Below, piece by piece: positions 1 through 5,399 of a DNA stretch of 5,399 nt. A program made the position numbers and the translations under genes. Below the pieces are notes generated by a model that searched no databases, had not been told where the DNA came from, and saw nothing but the letters and a program-made list of their open reading frames with translations. The stretch's first letter is position 1. Each line of letters opens with the position of its first letter. Source of the stretch: Methanobacterium sp. (GTDB lineage Archaea > Methanobacteriota > Methanobacteria > Methanobacteriales > Methanobacteriaceae); the NCBI GenBank assembly GCA_003161815.1, contig PMNN01000031.1, positions 203-5,601 on the forward strand. Reading direction: 5' to 3'.

Positions 1-27
1 AATAAACATATTTGGAGGTAAAAAATT

Positions 28-330
28 ATGGATGTAGATGCTAAAGTTACGATCTTACATGTAATTGGAGGTTTAATCGCAGCTTACCTATCATTTAGAT
101 TAACAACTGGATCTATATTTGGATTCAGTGGCGAAACTGTTGCATTACTATTGGCAATAGTGATCCTTTACCTATGTGGACAGGTTTCAGAGAGACTACT
201 TGGTAAAGAAGAAGTTGGAGGATTTAAGGGATGGTTATGGAGTGGAATTGTACCATTTCTAGCTGTTTGGTTAGTTGTATGGATACTTCTTTTCAACTAC
301 AACCCTGTTCCACCAGTTAAAGTACTTTAA
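28..330 (+). CDS. Small three-helix membrane protein, EMC6-like (archaeal)
   Basis: This 100-residue protein is almost entirely membrane-embedded. Hydrophobic helices lie at about residues 7-25, 34-54 and 69-90, with a short charged loop (SERLLGKEE) between helices 2 and 3 and a short polar tail (NYNPVPPVKVL). There is no signal peptide or catalytic motif. Length, the three-helix layout, the charged loop before helix 3 and the aromatic-rich last helix (GWLWSG then FLAVWLVVW) resemble the EMC6 subunit of the eukaryotic ER membrane protein complex, and I recall similar archaeal proteins being named EMC6-like. The family assignment rests on memory and topology, not on an alignment. If it is right, the likely role is membrane-protein insertion with an Oxa1/EMC3-type partner, which is not in the window. 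The ATG start is supported by GGAGGT at 14-19, 8 nt upstream. Its promoter lies outside the window. Confidence 0.75.
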   Translation: MDVDAKVTILHVIGGLIAAYLSFRLTTGSIFGFSGETVALLLAIVILYLCGQVSERLLGKEEVGGFKGWLWSGIVPFLAVWLVVWILLFNYNPVPPVKVL

Positions 331-346
331 ATAATTAAATCATTCC

Positions 347-468
347 TTTTTTTTAATTTTTTATAAGTCTAATTAATTAAATTCCTTTTTTTAGCTCAAA
401 TATAAAAATTTTTTTTTATTCTATCATTTTTTTTTAAATGAATTCTTTTTTATATTTAATTATTTTTT
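347..468 (+). terminator. Series of oligo-T tracts, archaeal terminator region
   Basis: After the stop of the small membrane protein come T tracts of 8 (347-354), 6 (357-362), 7 (386-392), 9 (409-417), 9 (427-435), 6 (446-451) and 6 (463-468). Archaeal RNA polymerase terminates on runs of about five or more T without needing a hairpin, so this is a redundant terminator separating gene 1 from the sensory cluster. The first and third tracts sit in an imperfect direct repeat: AATTAAAT, an optional CAT, TCC, then T7 or T8, starting at 333 and 375. The rest of the 331-578 interval is AT-rich and shows no plausible gene. Confidence 0.7.
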
Positions 469-490
469 CTTATTTTATCTAATCTATAAT

Positions 491-508
491 TACTATACAA
501 ATATAGTA
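491..508. repeat. Perfect 7-bp inverted repeat, candidate operator
   Basis: TACTATA (491-497) and TATAGTA (502-508) are exact reverse complements separated by CAAA. The 18-bp element lies about 15 bp upstream of the candidate TATA element and about 70 bp upstream of the kinase start, where an archaeal activator or repressor could bind. Short AT-only palindromes arise easily by chance in DNA of this composition, so the regulatory reading is only an inference. Confidence 0.4.
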
Positions 509-516
509 TCAAATAG

Positions 517-528
517 TAAAGATTTAAA
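517..528 (+). promoter_or_regulatory. Candidate BRE/TATA promoter for the membrane kinase
   Basis: TAAAGA (517-522) followed by TTTAAA (523-528) resembles an archaeal BRE plus TATA box. Transcription would be expected to start roughly 25-30 nt downstream, near 550, leaving a leader of about 30 nt before the ATG at 579. The match is modest. TTAATTAAAT near 548 is an alternative that would favour the later ATG at 624. Confidence 0.35.
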
Positions 529-578
529 CCTAGTTTGTTACAATTCCTTAATTAAATGCTTTTGAAAATGTGATATTA

Positions 579-1691
579 ATGCCTGTTAACCTTAGGATAG
601 ACATACAAAAGAAAGGCAGAATTATGGCCATAATAATAACACTCGTGTTATTATTCTTTTTAACCTATTATTTTCAATTTCGTTTCGGTAAAATCCCGAT
701 TTCTCATTTATCCAGTTTATCCTATTATTCCCAGAGTTCGTTAAATCCGTCATATTTATCCTATATATCCCTTATTTTAACTTCTGCTTGGTGGAAGAAG
801 AAAAGGATATGGTTTGCACCTGCATTTTTAACAATCATTCTGGTCTTCATCCAATTTGTATTTGTAACCTTCGGCTCTCCCCGGTATACGGATTATTTTT
901 CTATCGTGATGTTCATTTTCGTGATTGTCATAATTGCATTTTTAAGTGAGAGAATTGAGAAAGTCAAAAGTTTAAGCAACTTGAATGAAAAACTTGACAA
1001 AGAAAAGGAGAAATTAGAGGATGCTAACAAAGAATTAGATGCATTTGCATATTCAGTTTCACATGACCTTAGAGTACCACTTAGAGCTATAGATGGGTTC
1101 TCACGTATTTTAATCGAAGATTATGAGGATAAACTTGATGAGGAAGGTAAAAGACTCATTCACATAGTCAGAGGAAATACCGTGAAAATGGGTCAATTAA
1201 TAGATGACATTCTTCAATTATCCCGGGTAGGCCGCCAGGAGATGAGAATGTCTAAAATAAATATGGAAGACCTGGTTCGAAATGTTTTTGAAGAATTAAA
1301 ATTGTCAAGTGATAGGAATATACAATTAGAAGTAAAATCTCTTCCAATAGCTCATGGTGACAGATCACTAATACAACAAATTCTTATGAATCTTATTTCT
1401 AATTCCATTAAATTCACTAGACCTCGGGAAACTGCTGTAATTGAAGTTGGCGCAGAAAAGGGTAAAGATGAAAATATTTACTACGTCCGTGATAATGGAG
1501 TTGGTTTTGATATGAAATATGTTAATAAACTTTTCGGCTTATTTCAGAGGTTGCATGGTCAAGAGGAGTTTGAAGGAACTGGTGTAGGGCTTTCCATTGT
1601 TCAACGCATTACTAGAAGACATGGTGGACGTGTTTGGGGGGAAGGAAAGGTTGATGAAGGTGCAACTATCTATTTTACTTTACCTGGGTGA
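579..1691 (+). CDS. Membrane sensor histidine kinase (4 TM, HisKA + HATPase_c)
   Basis: This 370-residue kinase is predicted to autophosphorylate on histidine and donate to a receiver, probably one of the two encoded just downstream. Membrane helices lie at about residues 16-34, 59-72, 79-98 and 107-123, with no sizeable extracellular domain. A charged coiled coil (about 125-155) leads into the HisKA dimerisation domain with phospho-acceptor H162 in SVSHDLRVP. The HATPase domain has the N box ([10 protein letters not shown]275), the G1 box DNGVGF (305-310) and the G2 box GTGVGL (333-338), so it looks catalytically intact. The segment from [10 protein letters not shown] through SRVGRQEM resembles the kinase core of phytochrome-type kinases, but no photosensor is present. 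The start is uncertain. ATG 579 is chosen because the QKKGR tail fits an inside N-terminus. GTG 570 and ATG 624 (weak AAAGG at 612-616) are alternatives; none has a strong ribosome binding site. Confidence 0.93.
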   Translation: MPVNLRIDIQKKGRIMAIIITLVLLFFLTYYFQFRFGKIPISHLSSLSYYSQSSLNPSYLSYISLILTSAWWKKKRIWFAPAFLTIILVFIQFVFVTFGSPRYTDYFSIVMFIFVIVIIAFLSERIEKVKSLSNLNEKLDKEKEKLEDANKELDAFAYSVSHDLRVPLRAIDGFSRILIEDYEDKLDEEGKRLIHIVRGNTVKMGQLIDDILQLSRVGRQEMRMSKINMEDLVRNVFEELKLSSDRNIQLEVKSLPIAHGDRSLIQQILMNLISNSIKFTRPRETAVIEVGAEKGKDENIYYVRDNGVGFDMKYVNKLFGLFQRLHGQEEFEGTGVGLSIVQRITRRHGGRVWGEGKVDEGATIYFTLPG

Positions 1692-1725
1692 ATTATGAAC
1701 TTTAATGAAGTACCGTTTACAGGAA

Positions 1726-1733
1726 TTTATATA
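1726..1733 (+). promoter_or_regulatory. TATA box for the response regulator gene
   Basis: TTTATATA matches the archaeal TATA consensus exactly and lies 64 nt before the ATG at 1790. A start of transcription 25-30 nt downstream would leave a leader of about 30 nt containing the ribosome binding site. No oligo-T terminator separates the upstream kinase from this gene, so read-through plus an internal promoter is likely. TATATAAAT at 1762-1770 is a second TATA-like string but is too close to the start for a leadered transcript. Confidence 0.5.
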
Positions 1734-1789
1734 GTAGTAGAATGAAGATTAAATGATTGGATATATAAATTTTTGAAGGAGATCCCACT

Positions 1790-2230
1790 ATGGATTTAGA
1801 TGAAATAGAAATTTTACTAGTGGAAGATAATCCCACTGATGCTGAACTTACTATAAGAGCCTTAAAGAAGAAGAATTTAACTAATAACTTAGTTTGGGTT
1901 AAAGATGGTGCAGAAGCATTGGAATTCCTATTTGCAAAGGGATCTTATTCTGAACGGAATATAGAAGGAATTCCCAAGTTAATACTTCTAGATTTGAGGA
2001 TGCCTAAAGTGGATGGACTTGAGGTTCTCCAGAAAATCAAAAAAGATGAAAGAACCAAGAAGATCCCGGTTGTTATTCTAACATCGTCCAAGGAAGATGA
2101 AGACATTGTGGAAAGCTATGAATTAGGAGTTAACAGCTATGTTAGCAAACCAGTAGAATTTGATGAATTCACTGAAGCAGTATCCACTCTAGGTTTATAT
2201 TGGATGCTGTTAAATAAACCGCCAGAATAG
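1790..2230 (+). CDS. Stand-alone response regulator receiver, Rcp1-like
   Basis: This 146-residue single-domain receiver has no output domain. The acidic pocket is E12/D13 (LLVEDNP), the phospho-acceptor is D68 in LILLDLRMP, the switch Thr is T98 in VVILTSS, and the conserved Lys is K120 in VSKP, so all residues needed for phosphorylation are present. The longer loop around [10 protein letters not shown] and the ending YWMLLNKPP match the Rcp1 branch of CheY-like regulators, named after the cyanobacterial partner of phytochrome Cph1, whose members often pair with HisKA kinases like the one upstream. AAGGAGAT at 1776-1783, 6 nt before the ATG, fixes the start. The gene lies 98 nt after the membrane kinase and 28 nt before the next kinase, so it is probably co-transcribed with the latter. 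As a lone receiver it most likely acts as a phosphate shuttle or by protein contact; DNA binding is not expected. Confidence 0.93.
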   Translation: MDLDEIEILLVEDNPTDAELTIRALKKKNLTNNLVWVKDGAEALEFLFAKGSYSERNIEGIPKLILLDLRMPKVDGLEVLQKIKKDERTKKIPVVILTSSKEDEDIVESYELGVNSYVSKPVEFDEFTEAVSTLGLYWMLLNKPPE

Positions 2231-2247
2231 CGTGAATATATTAATAT

Positions 2248-2254
2248 GGGGGAG
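2248..2254 (+). promoter_or_regulatory. Ribosome binding site that sets the hybrid kinase start
   Basis: GGGGGAG lies inside the reading frame that could open at GTG 2232, and no ribosome binding site precedes that GTG. Initiation is therefore placed at ATG 2259 (spacing 4 nt). GTG 2262, directly after it, has a more usual spacing of 7 nt and remains possible. Confidence 0.55.
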
Positions 2255-2258
2255 AGAT

Positions 2259-3788
2259 ATGGTGGGAGAACTTAAAATATTAATATTAGAAGATGTTCAG
2301 TTTGATGCGGAGTTAATGGAGTATGAACTGCGCCGTGAAGGTTTGAAGTTTTCATCTGAAAGAGTGGAAACTGAAGAAGATTTCATTAAGGGAATTAAAG
2401 AAATGAAACCAGATTTAATACTCGTTGACCATTCTCTCCCACGCTTTGACGGTGTCTCTGCACTGGAAATTGCTAAGGAACATTCTCCAGATATACCTTT
2501 CATTTTTGTAAGTGGAAAGATAGGCGATGATTTTGCAGTTGACGTGCTTAAAAAAGGGGCTACTGATTATGTTTTTAAAAATAATCTATCGAAATTAGTA
2601 CCTTCAGTGGAAAGAGCTTTAAAAGAGCGTGCCGAGTTTATAGAACGTAAAAAAGCAGAGGATGAACTTAAAGCAACCTATGCTCAAATGGAGGTTAGGA
2701 TACAGGAGCGGACGAGTGAATTATCACTAGCTAATCAAAGATTACGAGCAGAAATTGCTGAACGCGGAAAAGTGGAAGAGGCTCTGCGAGAGAGTGAGAA
2801 TAAGAATATTATTCTTCTTGAAGCTATTCCTGATTCAATGTTCATACTTAGTGAAGATGGTATTTACCATGATTTCCGCTCTAAAAATGATGATTTATTA
2901 GTTATACCTCCTGATGAAATTATTGGAAAAAATATTAGTAATATAGGTCTTTCTCCTAATGATCTTGATCTTTTCTTTAAACATATTAGAATGGCATTAG
3001 AAACTAATAGCTTACAGGAATTTGAATATGAACTTCCAATATCATCAGAAATGTTTCAATTTGAATCTCGGATAGTTAAATTGAATGATCAAGAGGTTCT
3101 ATGTATAGTCCGAGATATTACTGAGAAGAAAGAGATTGAAGATAAGATTAACCGATCGCTTAAAGAGAAGGATGTGCTTCTCCAGGAGATTCATCATCGG
3201 GTTAAAAATAATTTACAGATAGTATCAAGTCTTTTAAGTCTTCAATCAAGATATATTGAAGATACAGAGTCTATTGAAATTTTCAGAGATAGTCAGAGCA
3301 GAATAAAATCAATGGCACTTGTCCATGAGAAATTGTATCAATCCGGAGACTTAACTAGAATTGATCTGGCAGAATATATTCCTGATTTAGTGTCAGATCT
3401 TTTCCGTTCCTGTGGTGTGAATTATAATTTAATTCAATTTAAAGTTAATTCTGAAAACATTTCAATTGACATTAACACCGCTATTCCATGCGGATTAATT
3501 ATAAATGAATTAGTGACTAATTCAATAAAACACGCCTTCCCTGGGATAATGAAGGGTGAAATTATGGTTGAACTCACATATGAGGATGATTTTTTGAAAA
3601 TGAAGGTGAAAGATGATGGTGTGGGTTTTCCAGAAGAACTGAATCTGAATAATATAAAAACCCTTGGCTTACAATTGGTTATTAGTTTAACAAAACAATT
3701 AGATGGTTCAATCGAGCTTTTAAAGGATGTCGGAACATGCTTCAATATTGTATTTGAAGAGAAAGCATGCATGAAGAAGGATACCTAA
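2259..3788 (+). CDS. Soluble hybrid kinase: REC-PAS-HisKA_2-HATPase
   Basis: This 509-residue cytoplasmic protein has no membrane segment. An N-terminal receiver (about 5-120) has acidic E11/D12, phospho-acceptor D57 in ILVDHSLP, S85 and K107. A charged, probably coiled-coil linker (about 118-180) leads into a PAS-like sensor (about 182-290, ending IVRDITEKKE). The DHp domain is HisKA_2, with EIHHRVKNNLQ at 310-320; H313, before the Arg, is the expected phosphorylation site. The HATPase domain has NELVTNSIKHAFP (416-428), DDGVGF (452-457) and TLGLQLV (468-474). This architecture, with the receiver as input rather than output, is common among methanogen and bacterial HisKA_2 kinases. It may take phosphate from the HisKA kinase or exchange it with the preceding lone receiver. 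The PAS ligand cannot be read from sequence. Only 28 nt separate it from the receiver gene, with no terminator between, so the two form an operon. A longer start at GTG 2232 is less likely. Confidence 0.93.
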   Translation: MVGELKILILEDVQFDAELMEYELRREGLKFSSERVETEEDFIKGIKEMKPDLILVDHSLPRFDGVSALEIAKEHSPDIPFIFVSGKIGDDFAVDVLKKGATDYVFKNNLSKLVPSVERALKERAEFIERKKAEDELKATYAQMEVRIQERTSELSLANQRLRAEIAERGKVEEALRESENKNIILLEAIPDSMFILSEDGIYHDFRSKNDDLLVIPPDEIIGKNISNIGLSPNDLDLFFKHIRMALETNSLQEFEYELPISSEMFQFESRIVKLNDQEVLCIVRDITEKKEIEDKINRSLKEKDVLLQEIHHRVKNNLQIVSSLLSLQSRYIEDTESIEIFRDSQSRIKSMALVHEKLYQSGDLTRIDLAEYIPDLVSDLFRSCGVNYNLIQFKVNSENISIDINTAIPCGLIINELVTNSIKHAFPGIMKGEIMVELTYEDDFLKMKVKDDGVGFPEELNLNNIKTLGLQLVISLTKQLDGSIELLKDVGTCFNIVFEEKACMKKDT

Positions 3789-3815
3789 AAAAAGTGGATT
3801 AACAGCCCTTTTTTT
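3787..3815 (+). terminator. Terminator after the sensory cluster
   Basis: AAAAAAAG (3787-3794), overlapping the kinase stop codon, is the exact reverse complement of CTTTTTTT (3808-3815), with a 13-nt loop between. The T7 tract alone would suffice for archaeal termination; the potential hairpin is mostly A-U pairs and weak. Because of its symmetry it could also stop transcription arriving from the right. Confidence 0.6.
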
Positions 3816-3868
3816 CATAAATATATTAATTCCATAATTCTTTACTATTAAATAACTCTAATCCTGAC

Positions 3869-3876
3869 AAAAAAAA
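3869..3876 (-). terminator. Oligo-T terminator after the CBS gene
   Basis: Eight A on the + strand give a T8 tract on the - strand beginning 4 nt past the TAA of the CBS-domain gene. It ends the convergent pgk2-CBS operon before it meets the sensory cluster. Confidence 0.6.
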
Positions 3877-3880
3877 TTTT

Positions 3881-4273
3881 TTAAGTTTTTATAGCTCTTA
3901 TAATATCTCCATCTGATATTATTCCTATTATCCTTCCTTCATCTATAACTACTAACTGGTTTATTATCTCTTCTGAGTTTGATTTATGCATCTTTTCCAC
4001 TGCAATTAGTAAATTTTCATTGGGACTAATAATGGTTACATCTTTAATCATAACTTTCCCCACTATGGTACCAAGCTCATATTTATCCAAGATAAGGTTG
4101 TGGCCTAAGTCTGTGGCTGTGACAATACCCACTAGTTTATCATCCTCAACTACTGGAAGAGAGCTTATTTTGTACCTCATAAGTTTTTCAAAGGCAAAAA
4201 CAACATCTTCAGTTGGTGGAACGGTTATGACATTCTCAGTCATCATATCTTTTACTCTAATGTTTTCTAACAT
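3881..4273 (-). CDS. Two-CBS-domain protein, likely nucleotide sensor
   Basis: This 130-residue soluble protein consists of a pair of CBS domains (about 4-57 and 72-128) and nothing else, enough to form one Bateman module. Both repeats carry the usual start (VKDMMTENVITVPP; MIKDVTIISPNENL) and the G-h-x-T/S-x-x-D ribose/phosphate motif: GIVTATD at 49-55 and GIISDGD at 117-123. CBS pairs typically bind AMP, ADP, ATP or S-adenosylmethionine and regulate a partner enzyme; the ligand cannot be assigned here. It is the second gene of an operon, starting 5 nt after the stop of pgk2, with its ribosome binding site overlapping that stop, so translation is probably coupled. The obvious, unproven partner is the 2-phosphoglycerate kinase. 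The ATG at 4273 is well supported by spacing. Confidence 0.93.
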   Translation of the reverse strand: MLENIRVKDMMTENVITVPPTEDVVFAFEKLMRYKISSLPVVEDDKLVGIVTATDLGHNLILDKYELGTIVGKVMIKDVTIISPNENLLIAVEKMHKSNSEEIINQLVVIDEGRIIGIISDGDIIRAIKT

Positions 4274-4277
4274 CTAT

Positions 4278-4286
4278 ATCACTTCC
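4278..4286 (-). promoter_or_regulatory. Ribosome binding site overlapping the pgk2 stop
   Basis: Read on the - strand this is GGAAGTGAT, one mismatch from the ideal GGAGGTGAT, 4 nt before the ATG of the CBS gene. Its TGA is the stop codon of pgk2, an arrangement typical of translational coupling. Confidence 0.75.
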
Positions 4287-5175
4287 CGTAGGTCTTAGTA
4301 ATTTCTTCGATTATAGAGTCAATGGTAGTTGTAACATCAATATTCTCAATGACTGGTACATGATATTTGTTAGCCTGACTTTCAAAATATTTGTGAGTTC
4401 TACGTATTGCTCCAAAATAATTCATATAACGTTTTAGTGGTCTCCTAGCCCATAATTGCCTGCATCTTGAATAGAATCTTCCTTTATGTACCTCTTCATC
4501 TTGAAGGGTTAAAACAAACATGTTCACATTATTCTTAGCCACCAAATCCTCACGTATAAAGCCCGGTACAATGTGCACACCTTCAATAACAATGCTGATC
4601 CCTTCCTTAAGCGATCTTTCAATAACAGCATCCACACCTACACTTACAGTATCTACATGGTCTCTGAATCCGATTAGAACTTCATCCAGTTCGGGTGGTG
4701 GTGGTATACGTAGTGAACGGTAGGCAGTGTAACTGGATTCGTATATGGTGGGTATAAGTTCCTTGGAAACTATTTTACGCATTACCTCCCGAATCATGTC
4801 AGTGCTGATCATATTTCTGATTCCCAGACGATTAGCCACCTCAAATGCAATCGATGAAGTTCCCACACCAGAAGCGCCGCCTATAAGTATGATTAAAGGT
4901 TCTCTGCATTTACGGATTTGTTTCCACATACCATATTTTTCAGCTATCTCTTCATCTTCTTCTTTGAGCTGCTCACGAACTATTTTCACCAGATCATCAA
5001 GTTCTATTACTTGGATGCCTAAACCACGCAGATGAGATTCTATCTGTGAAGCGAATGTATAAGCCTTGTTAGGATCCATCTCGGCTCGGGTTAGAGACCT
5101 GGCTAGCACTCCTTTAGAAAATGGTTCCCTGTATTTTTTCCCGCTTACTTCTCCTTCCACCATTATCATTTTCAA
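4279..5175 (-). CDS. pgk2: 2-phosphoglycerate kinase (cDPG synthesis)
   Basis: This 298-residue cytoplasmic enzyme is expected to phosphorylate 2-phosphoglycerate with ATP to 2,3-diphosphoglycerate, which cDPG synthetase then cyclises; cDPG is a solute and phosphate store of Methanobacteriales. An ATP-cone-like N-terminal domain (about 8-90; [17 protein letters not shown]) precedes a P-loop kinase domain with [10 protein letters not shown] at 99-108, STDMIRE at 124-130, a proline stretch (IPPPPEL, 157-163), [11 protein letters not shown] at 195-205 and an Arg-rich lid region ([17 protein letters not shown], 233-249). Length agrees with the archaeal family (about 300). Oddly, the P-loop has Thr where a canonical Walker A has Lys. 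The TTG start at 5175 is preferred because GAGGTGA lies 4 nt upstream, the spacing used by other genes here; the ATG at 5169 (spacing 10) is the alternative. The identification relies on overall family resemblance and is strong. cDPG synthetase itself is not in the window. Confidence 0.92.
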   Translation of the reverse strand: MKMIMVEGEVSGKKYREPFSKGVLARSLTRAEMDPNKAYTFASQIESHLRGLGIQVIELDDLVKIVREQLKEEDEEIAEKYGMWKQIRKCREPLIILIGGASGVGTSSIAFEVANRLGIRNMISTDMIREVMRKIVSKELIPTIYESSYTAYRSLRIPPPPELDEVLIGFRDHVDTVSVGVDAVIERSLKEGISIVIEGVHIVPGFIREDLVAKNNVNMFVLTLQDEEVHKGRFYSRCRQLWARRPLKRYMNYFGAIRRTHKYFESQANKYHVPVIENIDVTTTIDSIIEEITKTYGK

Positions 5176-5179
5176 TTTC

Positions 5180-5186
5180 TCACCTC
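5180..5186 (-). promoter_or_regulatory. Ribosome binding site of pgk2, favouring a TTG start
   Basis: Read on the - strand this is GAGGTGA, a strong match to the archaeal 16S 3' end. Its spacing is 4 nt to TTG (5175) and 10 nt to the first ATG (5169). The other clear sites in this window place the start about 4-6 nt beyond the equivalent position, so TTG is the better choice. Confidence 0.55.
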
Positions 5187-5243
5187 ATAAAAGGTCTGGA
5201 ACATAAATATAGCACTAATAAAAATTGGTTTTGTTAATCACAC

Positions 5244-5258
5244 TTAAAAATATTTCCC
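5244..5258 (-). promoter_or_regulatory. Candidate BRE/TATA promoter for pgk2-CBS operon
   Basis: On the - strand GGGAAA (5258-5253) is followed directly by TATTTTTAA (5252-5244), a plausible but imperfect BRE plus TATA element. Transcription would begin near 5222, leaving a leader of about 45 nt with the ribosome binding site near its end. A weaker TATA-like string, TATATTTATG at 5211-5202, would put the start almost on the ribosome binding site and is less likely. The T8 tract just upstream argues that the pgk2 promoter lies downstream of 5261. Confidence 0.3.
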
Positions 5259-5260
5259 AT

Positions 5261-5268
5261 AAAAAAAA
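5261..5268 (-). terminator. T8 tract upstream of the pgk2 promoter
   Basis: Eight A on the + strand read as T8 on the - strand. It could terminate transcription entering from a - strand gene beyond the right edge of the window. No such gene is visible in the last 130 bases, so this rests on the tract alone. Confidence 0.3.
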
Positions 5269-5295
5269 TATTGAAGTTATATTTTATTAATTTAC

Positions 5296-5310
5296 TATAG
5301 TTAAACTATA
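5296..5310. repeat. Perfect 7-bp inverted repeat upstream of pgk2
   Basis: TATAGTT (5296-5302) and AACTATA (5304-5310) are exact reverse complements around a single A. The left part also contains the 8-bp palindrome ACTATAGT (5294-5301). The ACTATA/TATAGT hexamers recur in the inverted repeat at 491-508 before the membrane kinase, with different spacing. It lies about 120 bp upstream of pgk2, and the remaining bases to the window end (5311-5399) are AT-rich with no gene or RNA that I can recognise. Function unknown; AT bias makes chance formation plausible. Confidence 0.3.
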
Positions 5311-5399
5311 ATATGCTTTTTGATTGACTAAAAAGAATTCTATTTATAGATTTAAAGTTCATTTCATTAATTTTTTTACACTTGTAATTCTGGTATAAA

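Noticed and set aside
331..578. The AT-rich intergenic region as a possible small RNA gene or replication-origin-like element.
   Set aside because: It has no stable hairpin, no repeated origin-box motif and no Cdc6/Orc gene nearby; oligo-T terminators and a promoter explain it adequately.
1695..1745. A 16-codon reading frame (MNFNEVPFTGIYIVVE) right after the membrane kinase, preceded by GGGTGA at 1686-1691.
   Set aside because: The spacing to the ATG is only 3 nt, the peptide has no recognisable features, and it runs across the TATA box of the receiver gene. It could be chance or a leader peptide; nothing decides for a gene.
2232..2258. A longer start for the hybrid kinase at GTG 2232.
   Set aside because: The added residues include the ribosome binding site itself, and nothing resembling such a site precedes 2232. 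Receiver domains normally begin close to the KILILED strand, as with the start at 2259.
2297..2503. A 68-codon open frame on the - strand.
   Set aside because: Antisense to the N-terminal receiver of the hybrid kinase, with no supporting signal.
3434..3772. A 112-codon open frame on the - strand.
   Set aside because: It lies wholly inside the HATPase domain of the hybrid kinase, whose conserved motifs show that the + strand frame is the real one. The antisense peptide is Ser/Phe-rich and has no ribosome binding site.
4020..4298. A 92-codon open frame on the + strand, and similar ones at 4520-4723 and 4745-5035.
   Set aside because: They are antisense to the CBS-domain and pgk2 genes, which carry clear family motifs; the translations are low-complexity Ser/Thr/Ile-rich.

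Overview
The window is AT-rich and reads as chromosome of a methanogenic archaeon of the Methanobacteriales, most likely a mesophilic Methanobacterium or close relative. Three things point there. It carries a 2-phosphoglycerate kinase, the first dedicated enzyme of cyclic 2,3-diphosphoglycerate (cDPG) synthesis. Its control signals are archaeal: TTTATATA-type TATA elements, strong GGAGGTGA-type ribosome binding sites, and oligo-T terminators instead of GC-rich hairpins. Its first gene is a small three-helix membrane protein that resembles archaeal EMC6-like proteins. The genus is inferred from gene content, not from a marker gene.

Layout. (1) 28-330 (+): the small membrane protein, followed by an intergenic stretch (331-578) with a series of oligo-T tracts, then a perfect 7-bp inverted repeat and a weak promoter. 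(2) 579-3788 (+): a sensory cluster. It holds a four-helix membrane histidine kinase (HisKA type), a stand-alone Rcp1-like receiver with its own TATA box, and 28 nt further on a soluble REC-PAS-HisKA_2-HATPase kinase. (3) 3789-3880: a short convergent intergenic region with oligo-T terminators facing both ways. (4) 3881-5175 (-): a two-gene operon read right to left, pgk2 followed by a two-CBS-domain protein whose ribosome binding site overlaps the pgk2 stop. (5) 5176-5399: the AT-rich upstream region of pgk2, with no gene visible.

How the genes may work together. The sensory cluster looks like a phosphorelay with two kinases of different families and two receivers, but no DNA-binding or enzymatic output domain in the window, so its target must lie elsewhere or act by protein contact. 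The pgk2-CBS pair couples a metabolic kinase to a small protein of a family that usually binds adenosine nucleotides. This suggests, but does not show, energy-charge sensing around cDPG synthesis. I see no mobile elements, CRISPR arrays, tRNA or rRNA genes. The most interesting points are the two-kinase circuit without an output, the missing canonical Walker A lysine in the 2-phosphoglycerate kinase, and the EMC6-like protein.
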